In this document: positions 10,271-19,991 of the stretch, in pieces
How positions within the stretch are numbered: the first letter of the stretch is position 1
How the letters are laid out: every line of letters begins with the position of its first letter
Source: Lepidonotus clava
Taxonomy: Eukaryota > Annelida > Polychaeta > Phyllodocida > Polynoidae
DNA length: 64,000 bases
NCBI GenBank assembly: GCA_936440205.1
Contig: OW387136.1
Span: 26,951,927 to 27,015,926 of the forward strand
Reading direction: 5' to 3'
Translations under genes and position numbers: made by a program
The notes under the pieces: model-generated
Databases searched by the model: none
What the model was told of the DNA's origin: nothing
The model's input: only the letters and a program-made list of their open reading frames with translations

Positions 10271-11230
10271 CTAAGTTGAAATAACTCTCGCTAACTCTTT
10301 AGCATAAGCTCCGCCACGTAATATTTCATTATCTTTATCCAGCAAAACGTAAGTAAATGGTTTAGTATGGAGCACAAAAGCTATTTGAAAAACTTCTTGT
10401 TTCCAATTGGATAAGAAACCTCTGTTAAAAGTTTTTCTATATTTAGTTAATCTAACTTTATCTCCTACTTTTAATTTTGAATCTAACTTATTTGTGAAAA
10501 GGAAATCTTTATATTGTTTCTGCCATAAATCAGCCTCGTTACTTTTATTTACTTCAGAAGGACTTAAACCCAATGAGCGATGTTTTGAACGATTATAACT
10601 ATAAACTATGTCCTGAAGAACATTATAATATTTCTTTGTATTACTAGCTTTCATATACTTAAATAACTTATTTTTGTAAGTTCTTATAAACCTTTCTACA
10701 ATGGCGCATTTCGGATCCTGTGAAGTTGAAAATTGGTGAATTCCATTTTTCTTTAAATATTGTGCGAATATTCCTTTGAATTCAGAACCTAAATCACACT
10801 GAAGTAATCTAGGTTTTGTTTTAGCTCTCTTCAATATCTTAGTGAAGGCTTTAATGGTTTCAGAAGCCATCTTGGTTTTCATAGGTTCAACATAAGCATA
10901 TCTTGAGAAACAATCAATTACAGCTAGAATATTGGTGTAACCTTCATTATAATCTCTTAATTGAGGTAATACCATGAGATCTATCTGCCACTGATCATTT
11001 AATCCTCGTACAATTATTTTTCTACGAACAAAATTCTTTTGAACCGGCTTGAAAGAAGTGTAAATTTTACTATTCTGGAGAAATGTTTTAACATCCTTCA
11101 AAGTAGTTTTAGCATTGATCAACTTAGCAGCCTGGTATAATTTATTTATAGAAGAAAAAGATGCTGGATGTTTAGGATTAAAATAAATAGATATCAAAAG
11201 ATCATAAATGCTTCTCTTCGGAGTAGACAT
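10271..11230 (-). CDS. Retrovirus-type integrase (Polinton INT)
   Basis: I start at the ATG at 11230 (319 residues); the longer frame begins with a GTG. The rve core shows the acidic triad in order: Asp in WQIDLM (about 84), Asp in QCDLGSEF (about 146) and Glu in AIVERF (about 179). An N-terminal helical domain (SINKLYQAAK, TTLKDVKTFL) precedes it, and a C-terminal SH3-like segment (LKVGDKVRL) follows. The enzyme would insert the linear element into host DNA and make a short target duplication. It neighbours the packaging ATPase. Confidence 0.9.
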   Translation of the reverse strand: MSTPKRSIYDLLISIYFNPKHPASFSSINKLYQAAKLINAKTTLKDVKTFLQNSKIYTSFKPVQKNFVRRKIIVRGLNDQWQIDLMVLPQLRDYNEGYTNILAVIDCFSRYAYVEPMKTKMASETIKAFTKILKRAKTKPRLLQCDLGSEFKGIFAQYLKKNGIHQFSTSQDPKCAIVERFIRTYKNKLFKYMKASNTKKYYNVLQDIVYSYNRSKHRSLGLSPSEVNKSNEADLWQKQYKDFLFTNKLDSKLKVGDKVRLTKYRKTFNRGFLSNWKQEVFQIAFVLHTKPFTYVLLDKDNEILRGGAYAKELARVIST

Positions 11231-11824
11231 GATACTAGTAATCACAAGAAATGATCAACTTCAACTATAAAAACAACACACAGAAAATCTTGAAAACAAC
11301 ACACACACACACAATATCGTTAACAGAAACACTAGATCCACACAGAAAACCTCAACACAACTTAGATTCAAGACTACTAAACTGCAAACACGAGCAAATA
11401 AAGCAATCACACATCAAATGAAATAAACCCATGCTGTAACTATGAAACAAACGCGTTAAATCCCTAATCTATATATGCACATTATAAACAACTCGAATTC
11501 AAAAAGCAACAACTTGAAATAGAGTGCTTATCTAAGCTTCATACAAACCGGTTATCCGTAGCATGTAATCGCAATAAACACTCGCATTCAATATTATTAA
11601 ACCTAGAATTTGAGGTAATTACTTCGGTTATCCAGAAGCAGCAATACAGAGAAATAAAATTCTCAATATCGACTTAGTAAATAAATATAAATATAAAGTA
11701 AGTAAGTAAATTAAATAAAGATTAATATTCTCGCTTCTCTCAATACGCTTAGTTTATTTTATAAATAAACCTAAATATTAGTAGACTAATATTCTCGCAT
11801 TGAATATAATATGTCATAATCAAA
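11231..11824. other. AT-rich spacer inside the Polinton, no gene seen
   Basis: This is about 590 bases between the integrase and the zinc-binding protein gene. It includes a short (CA)n run near 11300 and AT-rich words such as TAAATAAATATAAATATAAA near 11680. It may hold promoters for the leftward genes, but I can point to no defined site. Confidence 0.4.
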
Positions 11825-12484
11825 CTAGTTAGAAATGAACAAAGTCTTTAACTCTGCCTCATTAGCTATCAACTTAAGCGGTAAAAGCAAACCTAAACTA
11901 GTTAACTCAGAATTTGTAGATTTGTTTTTAGCTCTAATTGAATTTCTACTTCTTGTCTGTCTGCTGGTAGCAGGTTTCAGTTTCTGTTTAGTTTTTTGAA
12001 CTCTTGGCTTGGAAATCTTATCTTTAATCTGTACTTTTGCTCTAGATCTTCGAACTGTCTTATTATCTTTGCAGTTCTTAATATTAGCTTCCTCCATATT
12101 TACTTTTGGAACTGAAGTAGATGGCGGCTTTTGCAGAAAAAGATTATCATCACTCGAAACTATATCTTCCTCCCCAGATGTTATTACCTTAACACTACTC
12201 TTATCATCATCTTCCCCAGAAAGTGCGTTATTATCATTACAACTATCTTCCTGTGCAAGATATTTAGATATGCTATTCTGTGCGTATTTCTCTTTCTCCT
12301 TTAAATGCTTTTTATGACAAGATTTACATCTAAGCTGATCTTCGGTAAAAGCTTGTGCCTTTTCATATGGTTTGTGGCATCGAATACATTCACGAAACAT
12401 TGATTTTCCGCATGGTAAACAGTATTTTTTACCTTCTACTAGGGGATCATCTACACCCCCGCACCAGCAGCATGGAAGTGACAT
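11825..12484 (-). CDS. N-terminal zinc-binding protein with long charged tail (Polinton)
   Basis: The protein has 219 residues. Its first 60 residues carry paired cysteines (CCWCGG, YCLPCG, CIRCHKPY, CKSCHKKH), consistent with two zinc-ribbon or treble-clef knuckles. The rest is Ser/Asp-rich and then strongly basic (RRSRAKVQIKDK, KQKLKPATSRQTRSR). It looks like a nucleic-acid-binding regulatory or core protein. I recognise the layout from Polinton-type genomes but not a named family. Confidence 0.6.
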   Translation of the reverse strand: MSLPCCWCGGVDDPLVEGKKYCLPCGKSMFRECIRCHKPYEKAQAFTEDQLRCKSCHKKHLKEKEKYAQNSISKYLAQEDSCNDNNALSGEDDDKSSVKVITSGEEDIVSSDDNLFLQKPPSTSVPKVNMEEANIKNCKDNKTVRRSRAKVQIKDKISKPRVQKTKQKLKPATSRQTRSRNSIRAKNKSTNSELTSLGLLLPLKLIANEAELKTLFISN

Positions 12485-12666
12485 TATTAATAATAGAAAA
12501 AGTGAAATGGTTATTATTAGTTCAATTTAAACCCGCTCAGTACTATTTTAAATAAATCCTTATCACATGGATATTTAAGCTAGCTATATATTCCGACTTC
12601 TTCGAGGGCTTGATAAAGAACCTAATCTCAGAGATATTTTTCAGCTAACAACCTAATCTTGAATCA

Positions 12667-13029
12667 TTAAAGTTCTTGCGTATCATCATCATCATCGCTA
12701 GAAAGAAGACGCTTATCCATACAAGCTTTCTTATTCTTAGAAGGATTTTTCTTCTTACTTGATTCTTCTTCACTACAACTCTCACTTGAAATCGAGGTAT
12801 TTTTTTCCTTTTCTAATTGACTGTCTATCTTCCTAATTCTTCTGTCTAGTTTGTTTTTTATAGAAAATAATTCTGTGAACTCTTGTTTACTCAATGTGAA
12901 ATTCTTAGACTTTAGCATATCATTAAAATGAAGGTAGATCTGACCTCTGAAAACTGTAATATCAATTCTCTTTCTTCTTCCAAAAGCGAGTGTATAATGA
13001 CGGTGAGACATCTTCGCAAACTTCTCCAT
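12667..13029 (-). CDS. PC4-like single-stranded DNA-binding protein
   Basis: This 120-residue protein contains a segment resembling the PC4/p15 coactivator domain: GRRKRIDITVFRGQIYLHF, then a short loop, then FTLSKQEFTELFSIKNKL. PC4 domains have a basic strand, an F/W-R-G-K-Y turn and a final helix, and bind ssDNA as dimers. A Ser/Glu-rich acidic tail follows. Next to the DNA polymerase, a role in replication or transcription of the element is reasonable. The assignment is by pattern only. Confidence 0.6.
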   Translation of the reverse strand: MEKFAKMSHRHYTLAFGRRKRIDITVFRGQIYLHFNDMLKSKNFTLSKQEFTELFSIKNKLDRRIRKIDSQLEKEKNTSISSESCSEEESSKKKNPSKNKKACMDKRLLSSDDDDDTQEL

Positions 13030-13139
13030 CTTAAGTTAACACTGATCACTGAATACAGGAACTTATCGTAGCAGCTTATAGTTCTGATCCAATCACAGGC
13101 TAATTTCTTCGTGAAACTCGAATTAGTCGTCTGCTTAAG

Positions 13140-16100
13140 TCAGGTATCTTGAAATAATCTTTTACGTTTATTTCTTTTATTTATTCTATCTATTTCGTAA
13201 TTTCCATAAGCAAAAGAGCTTATTCCATCAGAACAAAGCCAGCGTTTGTCTTCAAAAGGAGATAAAGCCAATTTGTTTTCTCTAACTGTATATACCTGAT
13301 GTTTGAAACTTCGGATAGTATCATATTTTACAAAAGATCTCGAACAATGAAATAAGCATTCTTTAAACTGATCATGATGGAGGTTCTGAACAGTTGTTCT
13401 CTTAATTCCTTTAACCCTTTTAATAACTTCTCCTGAACTCAGTACAAAGGAATACATTTTAGGTCTTAATGCAATAAATTCTAATATTCTATTTCCTGCA
13501 GCTTCGTCTTTGAATTTTCCTAAAACTTTCAAATTATCCAAAGAATAAAATTCGTTTTTCTCATCTAAATTAGAAAAATCAAAATAATGTCTTATCTTGT
13601 AAAGGAGATCTGAAAAACGTTTGTTATCTATAAAATAAATCAAAGAATCGGTATCACTATATAAAAGTTGAATTGATTTCAAGTCGAATGTTTCCAACAT
13701 AACATTATAATGAAAATTAAACATGTGCATCTTAGATAAATCTAGAATAGTAAAGCCTATATAAACAGGTTTATCCAAATCAACTATAGGGTTCTTATAC
13801 TGTATACCGACAAAATTAGGATCAAAAGCGTGTAAAGAATGAAAAGTTGGTTTTTTTATTAATGAAGCACACCTAGCTTCACTTGATGTCAAAACCATCT
13901 TCATCCGCCTCTTAACATTTTCCATGCATTTACCGAAAGTAGAGTTGTTCATAAGCTTAAAGAATTCTTTATCGAAATCAGAAGTAGCTTCCTTTCTTTT
14001 TTGATTATTGAATTCTATATATGGTTTCATCCAACAAGCCTGTTTGAAAGAGACAACGCGGTGAATCTCGAGTATTATTAAACCTAATTGAAGATAAAGT
14101 TTTAAAGTTCTATAGTGGATGATATATTTCTCCTTCCTAGTCACAGTTGAAATTAATTTAAGTGGACTTTCTTTATATTTCATCTCAAATTCTCTCAACA
14201 CAAATTTAGCATATGGAGAAAGTTGGTTGTATTGTATAGATATTTTCTCGGGACCTAAAGGAAACATGTCATGATAATCATGCAAGTAAGATGGATAATC
14301 TAAAGTAACTTCTAAAATATAACCCACAGGAGCATCATCAGAAATCTTAGAAACGTCAAAAGATGAATATTCTTGCGGGTTCACCCAACAGAAATCTTTG
14401 AAAGGTAGGGGCTGAATCATAGCATAACCGTACAAATTATTACAGTCATAGTAAACTATATGCTGATCTTTATTCTCAACTTTAGCATATCTATGAACTA
14501 CATTTGTCATACCGCCTCGTATACCATTCTCAAAAAAATTAAACATATCAATTTCATGGATCAATTCAAGATGAACTTTAGTATGTTTCAACATAGCATC
14601 ATAACTGAGAGCAGGAGCTGTTAGATATTTTGCAGGATCTAAACCGTAATATTCTAATGCTTTTTCCCTGAAAGATTCGAACACATCTGCTAGCAATAAA
14701 ACATCTATCTTTAAATAAAGTTGCAAATAGTCCTTAATACTTTTACAGTTAAATTTTAAAAACATTGATAAAGCATGTTCATATTCTGACATAGTTATAT
14801 TCTTATTAGCTATAGAATTAAAAAAATCCTCTCGAGGCGGAAGTCTCTTCTCCTTTAGTTTTGACCAAGAATCTATATAATCGTAGCACATAACGCCTTT
14901 CCGAATAACATAAGGCAAAAGCTCTTTATTTGGGAAAAACTTTCTAGTTTCTTTTAAATCGTTTTGATTTTTCTTTGCTAATAAGTTAGCTAAATTTGAT
15001 AAAGAATTTGGTAGAAACTGAAAAGAATCAATAAACACGAAGTTATCAAGAAAGATCGATAAAAACTTTTCTGATGTTCTTGGTATTACATGAATATCTA
15101 ACTCTTTGAGATATCTATGTATAAACTTGACAATAAAATGCAAATCATAATTCATTGCATTATGCATAACTATAGGTATTTTAAATTTGGAAAAAACAAT
15201 TGAACTATAAACAAGATTGCATGTATTGCAACAGTAGTTAACATCTCTTCCCTTCCCCTCTCTTCCCAAGTGCGAATGATCAATAACTTTTCTCACATTA
15301 ACATCTCTGAATGAGGTGCCGCAGAGGTAGCATGAATGTTGCGAACTAAGATGAGCTATGTCTCTTGAAGTTAACTCAAGAGGTGATCTGTTATTATCAA
15401 AAATATAAGATATTTCAGCTCTCATATTATATATATAAGCTAGAAATCTCTGGATGACTAATGGTCCTACATAAAGAAAAGGCGGTCTTGAATATTCGTT
15501 ATATTTAGATAGTAGGATAGCTCCTACTGCATTTAAAGTATGCTTTGTTTTCAATGTGCTCTTGCCCTTGGGTGTATTCAAAGTTTCATTGTAAGTCTCG
15601 AAATCAGCATAAATAATAAAATGATTTTTAATTTGTTTAGAAATATTATTAAACTTTAGTTTAGATCCTCTGAGAGGTAATCGGTAAGACTGTCCAGTAT
15701 ATATATTACTAGTACAATTTAGAGTCTGATGAAGCTGATGTGAAATCTTAGAATTGAAGGAAACTAGACATTTAGGACAAAAAAACCTCGATCTCTTCCA
15801 GAAAAATGGAGTAATAAAAGAATCAAGATTTCTTATCAACATATAATGACTCTCGTATAAAAGAAGATTAACGTGTTTGCGATGATGATTTTCATTAAAA
15901 TTAGTAGAAATATACATAGGGTAAGGTAAAAACTTGCCAAGCTTATCTTGGAAAAGCCCGAAAACATTAATAGTTAAATCATTATTTTTCTCGAACTTAA
16001 CTACCTCACTTAACTTTGTAGGAAAAGAAATACCTTTCAAATCAAAACTTTGCACCAAATCAAGATAAGAAGTGAACCTTCTAGGATTTGAACATCTCTT

Positions 16101-16616
16101 AAAAGCAGCCATAACAGAATATAAAAAGCATCTTTGATCCTTACAAGGTATATTTAAGATAGAATGCTTCAAAGAAATCGGAAGTTTTAAAGAAGAGCAG
16201 CCCCCAAAAGGATTACACTTAAAAATAGATAAACGTAAAGAAATAATCTCTTTCAAAAACCAACCTGATCCCATTTGAATAAAACAATCGAAAAAAGCTA
16301 AAACTACTCTCTTAGCATGGGCTAAATCTCTCTTAATAGAATGAAAAGTTAAAACTTGAATCATTGGACTATGAAACCAAGGTTTAGTTTCAAAATAGGT
16401 CTCTCTCTCCATATGAAATTTACCAAGTAAAACATGTAGAGATAATTGAAATTTAATACCGCCATGAACAGAAAGCGCTTTACTTATTTTTCTAATCAAA
16501 ACTTTAGACTTTAAATGCAGGAATAACTCAGCATCTATACAGTCATCAGGAATCAAATCATAATAGACAACTAGATCACCTAGTGCCTTCTGTTTCTTTG
16601 GAAAAAGTTTCTTCAT
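13140..16616 (-). CDS. polB: Protein-primed family B DNA polymerase (Polinton POLB)
   Basis: This 1158-residue enzyme would replicate the element using a terminal protein as primer. Exonuclease motifs are DFET at 338-341, HNAMNYDLHF at about 485-494 and YLKID at about 634-638. Polymerase motifs are A (YDCNNLYGYA, about 723), B (KLMNNSTFGK, about 887) and C (YSDTDSL, about 986). The N-terminus has a DQRCF...HYMLIRNL segment (Cys163, His257) typical of Polinton polymerases, then a C2H2-like finger (about 280-301). Between ExoI and ExoII lies a Cys/His cluster (CYLCG, DHSH, CCNTCN) resembling endonuclease VII-type zinc motifs. The start overlaps the stop of the penton gene (ATGA). Confidence 0.93.
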   Translation of the reverse strand: MKKLFPKKQKALGDLVVYYDLIPDDCIDAELFLHLKSKVLIRKISKALSVHGGIKFQLSLHVLLGKFHMERETYFETKPWFHSPMIQVLTFHSIKRDLAHAKRVVLAFFDCFIQMGSGWFLKEIISLRLSIFKCNPFGGCSSLKLPISLKHSILNIPCKDQRCFLYSVMAAFKRCSNPRRFTSYLDLVQSFDLKGISFPTKLSEVVKFEKNNDLTINVFGLFQDKLGKFLPYPMYISTNFNENHHRKHVNLLLYESHYMLIRNLDSFITPFFWKRSRFFCPKCLVSFNSKISHQLHQTLNCTSNIYTGQSYRLPLRGSKLKFNNISKQIKNHFIIYADFETYNETLNTPKGKSTLKTKHTLNAVGAILLSKYNEYSRPPFLYVGPLVIQRFLAYIYNMRAEISYIFDNNRSPLELTSRDIAHLSSQHSCYLCGTSFRDVNVRKVIDHSHLGREGKGRDVNYCCNTCNLVYSSIVFSKFKIPIVMHNAMNYDLHFIVKFIHRYLKELDIHVIPRTSEKFLSIFLDNFVFIDSFQFLPNSLSNLANLLAKKNQNDLKETRKFFPNKELLPYVIRKGVMCYDYIDSWSKLKEKRLPPREDFFNSIANKNITMSEYEHALSMFLKFNCKSIKDYLQLYLKIDVLLLADVFESFREKALEYYGLDPAKYLTAPALSYDAMLKHTKVHLELIHEIDMFNFFENGIRGGMTNVVHRYAKVENKDQHIVYYDCNNLYGYAMIQPLPFKDFCWVNPQEYSSFDVSKISDDAPVGYILEVTLDYPSYLHDYHDMFPLGPEKISIQYNQLSPYAKFVLREFEMKYKESPLKLISTVTRKEKYIIHYRTLKLYLQLGLIILEIHRVVSFKQACWMKPYIEFNNQKRKEATSDFDKEFFKLMNNSTFGKCMENVKRRMKMVLTSSEARCASLIKKPTFHSLHAFDPNFVGIQYKNPIVDLDKPVYIGFTILDLSKMHMFNFHYNVMLETFDLKSIQLLYSDTDSLIYFIDNKRFSDLLYKIRHYFDFSNLDEKNEFYSLDNLKVLGKFKDEAAGNRILEFIALRPKMYSFVLSSGEVIKRVKGIKRTTVQNLHHDQFKECLFHCSRSFVKYDTIRSFKHQVYTVRENKLALSPFEDKRWLCSDGISSFAYGNYEIDRINKRNKRKRLFQDT

Positions 16617-17623
16617 TCCTCAGAAACCTTCCTGAAATGTAAAATAAGTATAACTACGCCATATTCAAAGCGAACAAGATTTCCATCATCGGTTCTAATA
16701 CTAATTTCTATTTCCTGTAACTTATCATAAGCCAATTTCTTATACAGAGGATTAGTATAAGTCATCTTTATATAATCTCCAAATTTACCTCGAGCTCTAA
16801 CGGTTCGCAGCAGCTTAGTTGTAATATTGCCTACGTATTCAAAATCTACAATATTCGAATATATATACAGATTTGAAGTTTCTGTTGGAAAAACTGGAAC
16901 TCCATGCCCGATATATTCTATTCCAAACTGAGGTCGTAAGAGATTATCATAAGATCCATGATCATTTAAACTCAAAACTGCATTAACACCTTCAATAGAA
17001 TCATAAGGTTGCTTTTTAAACAAGCGAGGTCCTTGAAATTCAATTACATTATTTTCATGATTTATAATGCCCTCGCAATTACTTAAACGAAGAACTCTGG
17101 CTAAATATTCTGATATAAATACTCTATCACCAGCTCCAAGATATAAAGTGCATATCAAATTTTGCTCATCTGTTTTAATATGAGTGTGTCTTTTATAGTT
17201 AATATAACCAGGATAATTCTTAATCAGATCCTGGTCTATATCACTGAAACGATCGTTTATTTCTTTAATTAAATCTTGCATTCTATAATTACCAAATTTG
17301 TGTACAAAAACTCTTGTAGCAGTTTTATACGAATCTCGATAAACCTGTTCATAAGCATTAGTAATTTGTTTAAGAGAAGGATCCTTCAACCGAAAAATTT
17401 CTCTAACTAAAACAATAGTCCTATCTTGCTCAGGATGCTTATTAACATTGTACCACGATTTAGGAAAATCAACTTCTGCTAAAGCTACCTCCCAATAACC
17501 TTTGCATTCTAAAGGAATAGGAAGTTGGGTAACAAAAGAGCTTGTCTTATTTTCTCTATTTGGATGAGGAACATTAGAAACTAGCGTATATAAAAAACCG
17601 CTTGACTTTCTGTCAGCTGCCAT
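16613..17623 (-). CDS. Penton-like minor capsid protein (Polinton)
   Basis: I use the ATG at 17623 (336 residues), as the longer frame would begin with a TTG. The N-terminal stretch FLYTLVSNVPHPNRENKTSS followed by FVTQLPIPLECKGYWEVALA and a FPKSWYNV motif is characteristic of the penton or minor capsid protein of Polintons/adintoviruses, a predicted jelly-roll vertex protein. The stop overlaps the polymerase start. Having both major and minor capsid genes implies the element could encode particles. Confidence 0.78.
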   Translation of the reverse strand: MAADRKSSGFLYTLVSNVPHPNRENKTSSFVTQLPIPLECKGYWEVALAEVDFPKSWYNVNKHPEQDRTIVLVREIFRLKDPSLKQITNAYEQVYRDSYKTATRVFVHKFGNYRMQDLIKEINDRFSDIDQDLIKNYPGYINYKRHTHIKTDEQNLICTLYLGAGDRVFISEYLARVLRLSNCEGIINHENNVIEFQGPRLFKKQPYDSIEGVNAVLSLNDHGSYDNLLRPQFGIEYIGHGVPVFPTETSNLYIYSNIVDFEYVGNITTKLLRTVRARGKFGDYIKMTYTNPLYKKLAYDKLQEIEISIRTDDGNLVRFEYGVVILILHFRKVSEE

Positions 17624-17694
17624 TCTTATCAAAATCAAATCAACTCGTGAAAAAGCACTCAATCACAAGAATATTAATTCATGCAGGTGATTAT

Positions 17695-18507
17695 TTAAGA
17701 ATTTAAACTCCCATTGCGACTCTTATAATACTCAGCATGTGATAAAAATTCTCTCTTGCATGCTGCTCGACTCAAAGGGTTTATTAAAGGGTTTCCTTCA
17801 AACCAACGAGTCTTGCAATGCGGACAAGGAGTATAGCGTCGCATAGATCGAGCAAAGAAATCACTGAAACATGTTTCATCATGAATAGGACGTGCGCAAC
17901 ATCTCAAATAAACAACTGGAGTATCGGGTCCTTTATAATTAAACCTTATTGAAGTTTGACAAACTATACAAGGCAGATTGTACTCAGAAAAAATCAGATT
18001 GCGATAACGAGAAACATCGCGAATTTTCTTAGCTAGAGCTCTTAAACTTCTTCCCTCATGAAAATTTGTTAGGTTACCCAACTTAATTACATCATGATCA
18101 GAAGAAATAATATAATCAGATATTGATCTTATAATAGACTTTGTAAAAACATCATGAATACCGAAATACAAAACTCCCATTCTTAAAGCTTTCATTAAAC
18201 TTTTCCTATCACTCCACATATTTTCCAAAATATATTCTAAAATCATATTACAATGAAAAAAAGAGGCGAAAAAAATAAGTGAACCATAATCATAAGTCTT
18301 AAACCCCTTCTTGATTTGGTGCGAAGTTTTCTCATCATCTGACATTAGTTCTATCAAGTTCAGCGCGTCTTCTTCACTCAAATAAGGTTGTGCAGGAATT
18401 TCAATTGTAAGAGGAATTTCAATATCTCCAGAATAAAAAGATACCATAGCCGAAAAATAGAGACATCTCATCATAAGCAAGCGAAAACCCTCATCTAGCT
18501 TCATCAT
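17695..18507 (-). CDS. RING-like zinc protein, possible E3 ubiquitin ligase (Polinton right arm)
   Basis: The protein has 270 residues. The C-terminal third shows Cys180-x2-Cys183, Cys203/Cys204, His209, Cys213 and Cys228-x2-Cys231 (LPCIVC, LRCCARPIHDETC, PCPHCK). This approximates a RING-H2 finger and is followed by a Trp/Pro stretch. The N-terminal two thirds are mostly helical and unrecognised. A RING protein in a virus-like element may redirect host ubiquitin, but that is inference. It is transcribed in the same direction as the penton and polymerase genes. Confidence 0.6.
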   Translation of the reverse strand: MMKLDEGFRLLMMRCLYFSAMVSFYSGDIEIPLTIEIPAQPYLSEEDALNLIELMSDDEKTSHQIKKGFKTYDYGSLIFFASFFHCNMILEYILENMWSDRKSLMKALRMGVLYFGIHDVFTKSIIRSISDYIISSDHDVIKLGNLTNFHEGRSLRALAKKIRDVSRYRNLIFSEYNLPCIVCQTSIRFNYKGPDTPVVYLRCCARPIHDETCFSDFFARSMRRYTPCPHCKTRWFEGNPLINPLSRAACKREFLSHAEYYKSRNGSLNS

Positions 18508-18627
18508 GGTTTAACTGCGACTAAATATTCAAATACTCACAGATCCGAATTGAATCCTATAAGATAAATAATTTTTCAACAAAATTAATAAAGAAATGCA
18601 ATAAGTTGAACATGTTCTTATTGTCGT

Positions 18628-18822
18628 CTAAGCTTGATATTTCCTAGAAATGATAGAATAAGACCTTATAGGTGGAGGAATAAAAATGTGCCTTTTAGGA
18701 TCATAATCAGAATGTTTTCTCAGAATATGCAAACGTGAAACAGCTAAAGTTGAAAACCCTTTACGACAATAAGAACAAATAACTAGTTTTTTGCTTTCGG
18801 TCCTCTTTTGTCTTTTGTTGCT
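18628..18822 (-). other. Open stretch encoding one C2H2 zinc finger
   Basis: On the - strand this open stretch reads a classic C2H2 finger, ICSYCRKGF then twelve residues to H-x4-H (RLHILRKH), followed by a basic and proline-containing tail to a stop at 18628. I do not assign it to a gene. It lies between the 270- and 402-residue ORFs, in a different frame from the latter. Confidence 0.5.
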
Positions 18823-19991
18823 TTAGACAGAGCTTGTGCACAATGCAAAGGACAGCTTGAACAGGATTCCATATTAGATGGAAGCAGATTATTCTGAAGC
18901 ACTTCTGCATGCTTCCTCAATCTATCTGAAATTTCAATAAATTTTTTTAAATTTGCTTCTATTTTATCAGTTTGATCCTGATATCTTATCGAGTAAGGAG
19001 AAAAATCTTTTAGTTTTTTACCACTTTCTGAAATATTTACTTCGATGTTCTTCTCTGACTTATTTGATGAACAATGTGCATCATTTACAAAAGAACCTTT
19101 ATTTGAAGCAGATGCGTGATCTGAAGAAACCTTCAGAGTTTCCTTCAGCCTATTTAATTCCGTTAGAAAATCGTTACTATCCTTTGCTTTATTTTCATCA
19201 ATTTTTTCCTCATATTCATCTGTGTCCGATAAAGAGAGATCCCTAGAGAGGCTATAATCACTAACCTGTTTCACTGAACTGTTTACACTACTAGCAGATG
19301 GTTTTTTAACTACTGAAGGACGCTTTTTTCTTTTAGAGGGTAATGTGCGCCGTGAATCTGTTAACTCAGCTTCAGAATCTGAAGAGTCGGTTGAAGTGAT
19401 AACTTCATTACTTTTAAACTTTCTGTCTAATTTTCTTTTCTTAGATAAAGTACCATTAAATCTGCTTACTGTTTTAGTTCCCTTACTACTTTTATAAGAA
19501 TCATGAAATTTAGTTAATTTGTGATATTTCAAGTCAGTTTCAATAAACTTATTCTCGCTCTTAGACCACTGAATTACTAAAGGCGTACCGTGTTTAAAAA
19601 GACTCGTACAAGGAGAAAAATGGCATGATCTCCCATCTCCAGTATAAACTAGAATGCCAATCTTGAGAATATCAACAAGATTCTGCAATAGAGTACTTTG
19701 ATGCGATCGAAGATCGAGCCGTAATCTCTCATCATCATTTGACAAAATAAAATAAGCATAATTCCTAGTAGAAGAGTTTCCTTTCAAAACTGAAAGAAGA
19801 GCGGCCTTCAACTCCTCTCTGAAAATAGTAAATTGGCTATCCTTAGAGCTATCTTTCAGAGAGATATAACTGAAATGAAAGGGATGTTCGAAATTTGTCT
19901 TAACACTCTCCCAAAACTCGCTGTTTTCAGAATGAGCAGTTGTTAAGAAACTAACTATAGTTTTAATCAAGTTGTCTAGCACAGAAGTCAT
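18783..19991 (-). CDS. Unrecognised 402-residue protein, N-terminal OTU-like fold possible
   Basis: Residues 1-155 are compact and weakly recall an OTU deubiquitinase layout: FREELKAALLSVLKGN, NYAYFIL, LVDILKIGILVYTGDG and PLVIQW. I see no clear catalytic Cys-His pair, so activity is doubtful. The rest is Ser/Asp-rich and low complexity, with basic clusters (KKRKLDRKFK, SKRKKRP) that could be nuclear signals and a cysteine group near the end (SCSSCPLHC). It overlaps the 206-residue ORF by four bases, suggesting joint expression. Confidence 0.45.
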   Translation of the reverse strand: MTSVLDNLIKTIVSFLTTAHSENSEFWESVKTNFEHPFHFSYISLKDSSKDSQFTIFREELKAALLSVLKGNSSTRNYAYFILSNDDERLRLDLRSHQSTLLQNLVDILKIGILVYTGDGRSCHFSPCTSLFKHGTPLVIQWSKSENKFIETDLKYHKLTKFHDSYKSSKGTKTVSRFNGTLSKKRKLDRKFKSNEVITSTDSSDSEAELTDSRRTLPSKRKKRPSVVKKPSASSVNSSVKQVSDYSLSRDLSLSDTDEYEEKIDENKAKDSNDFLTELNRLKETLKVSSDHASASNKGSFVNDAHCSSNKSEKNIEVNISESGKKLKDFSPYSIRYQDQTDKIEANLKKFIEISDRLRKHAEVLQNNLLPSNMESCSSCPLHCAQALSKATKDKRGPKAKN

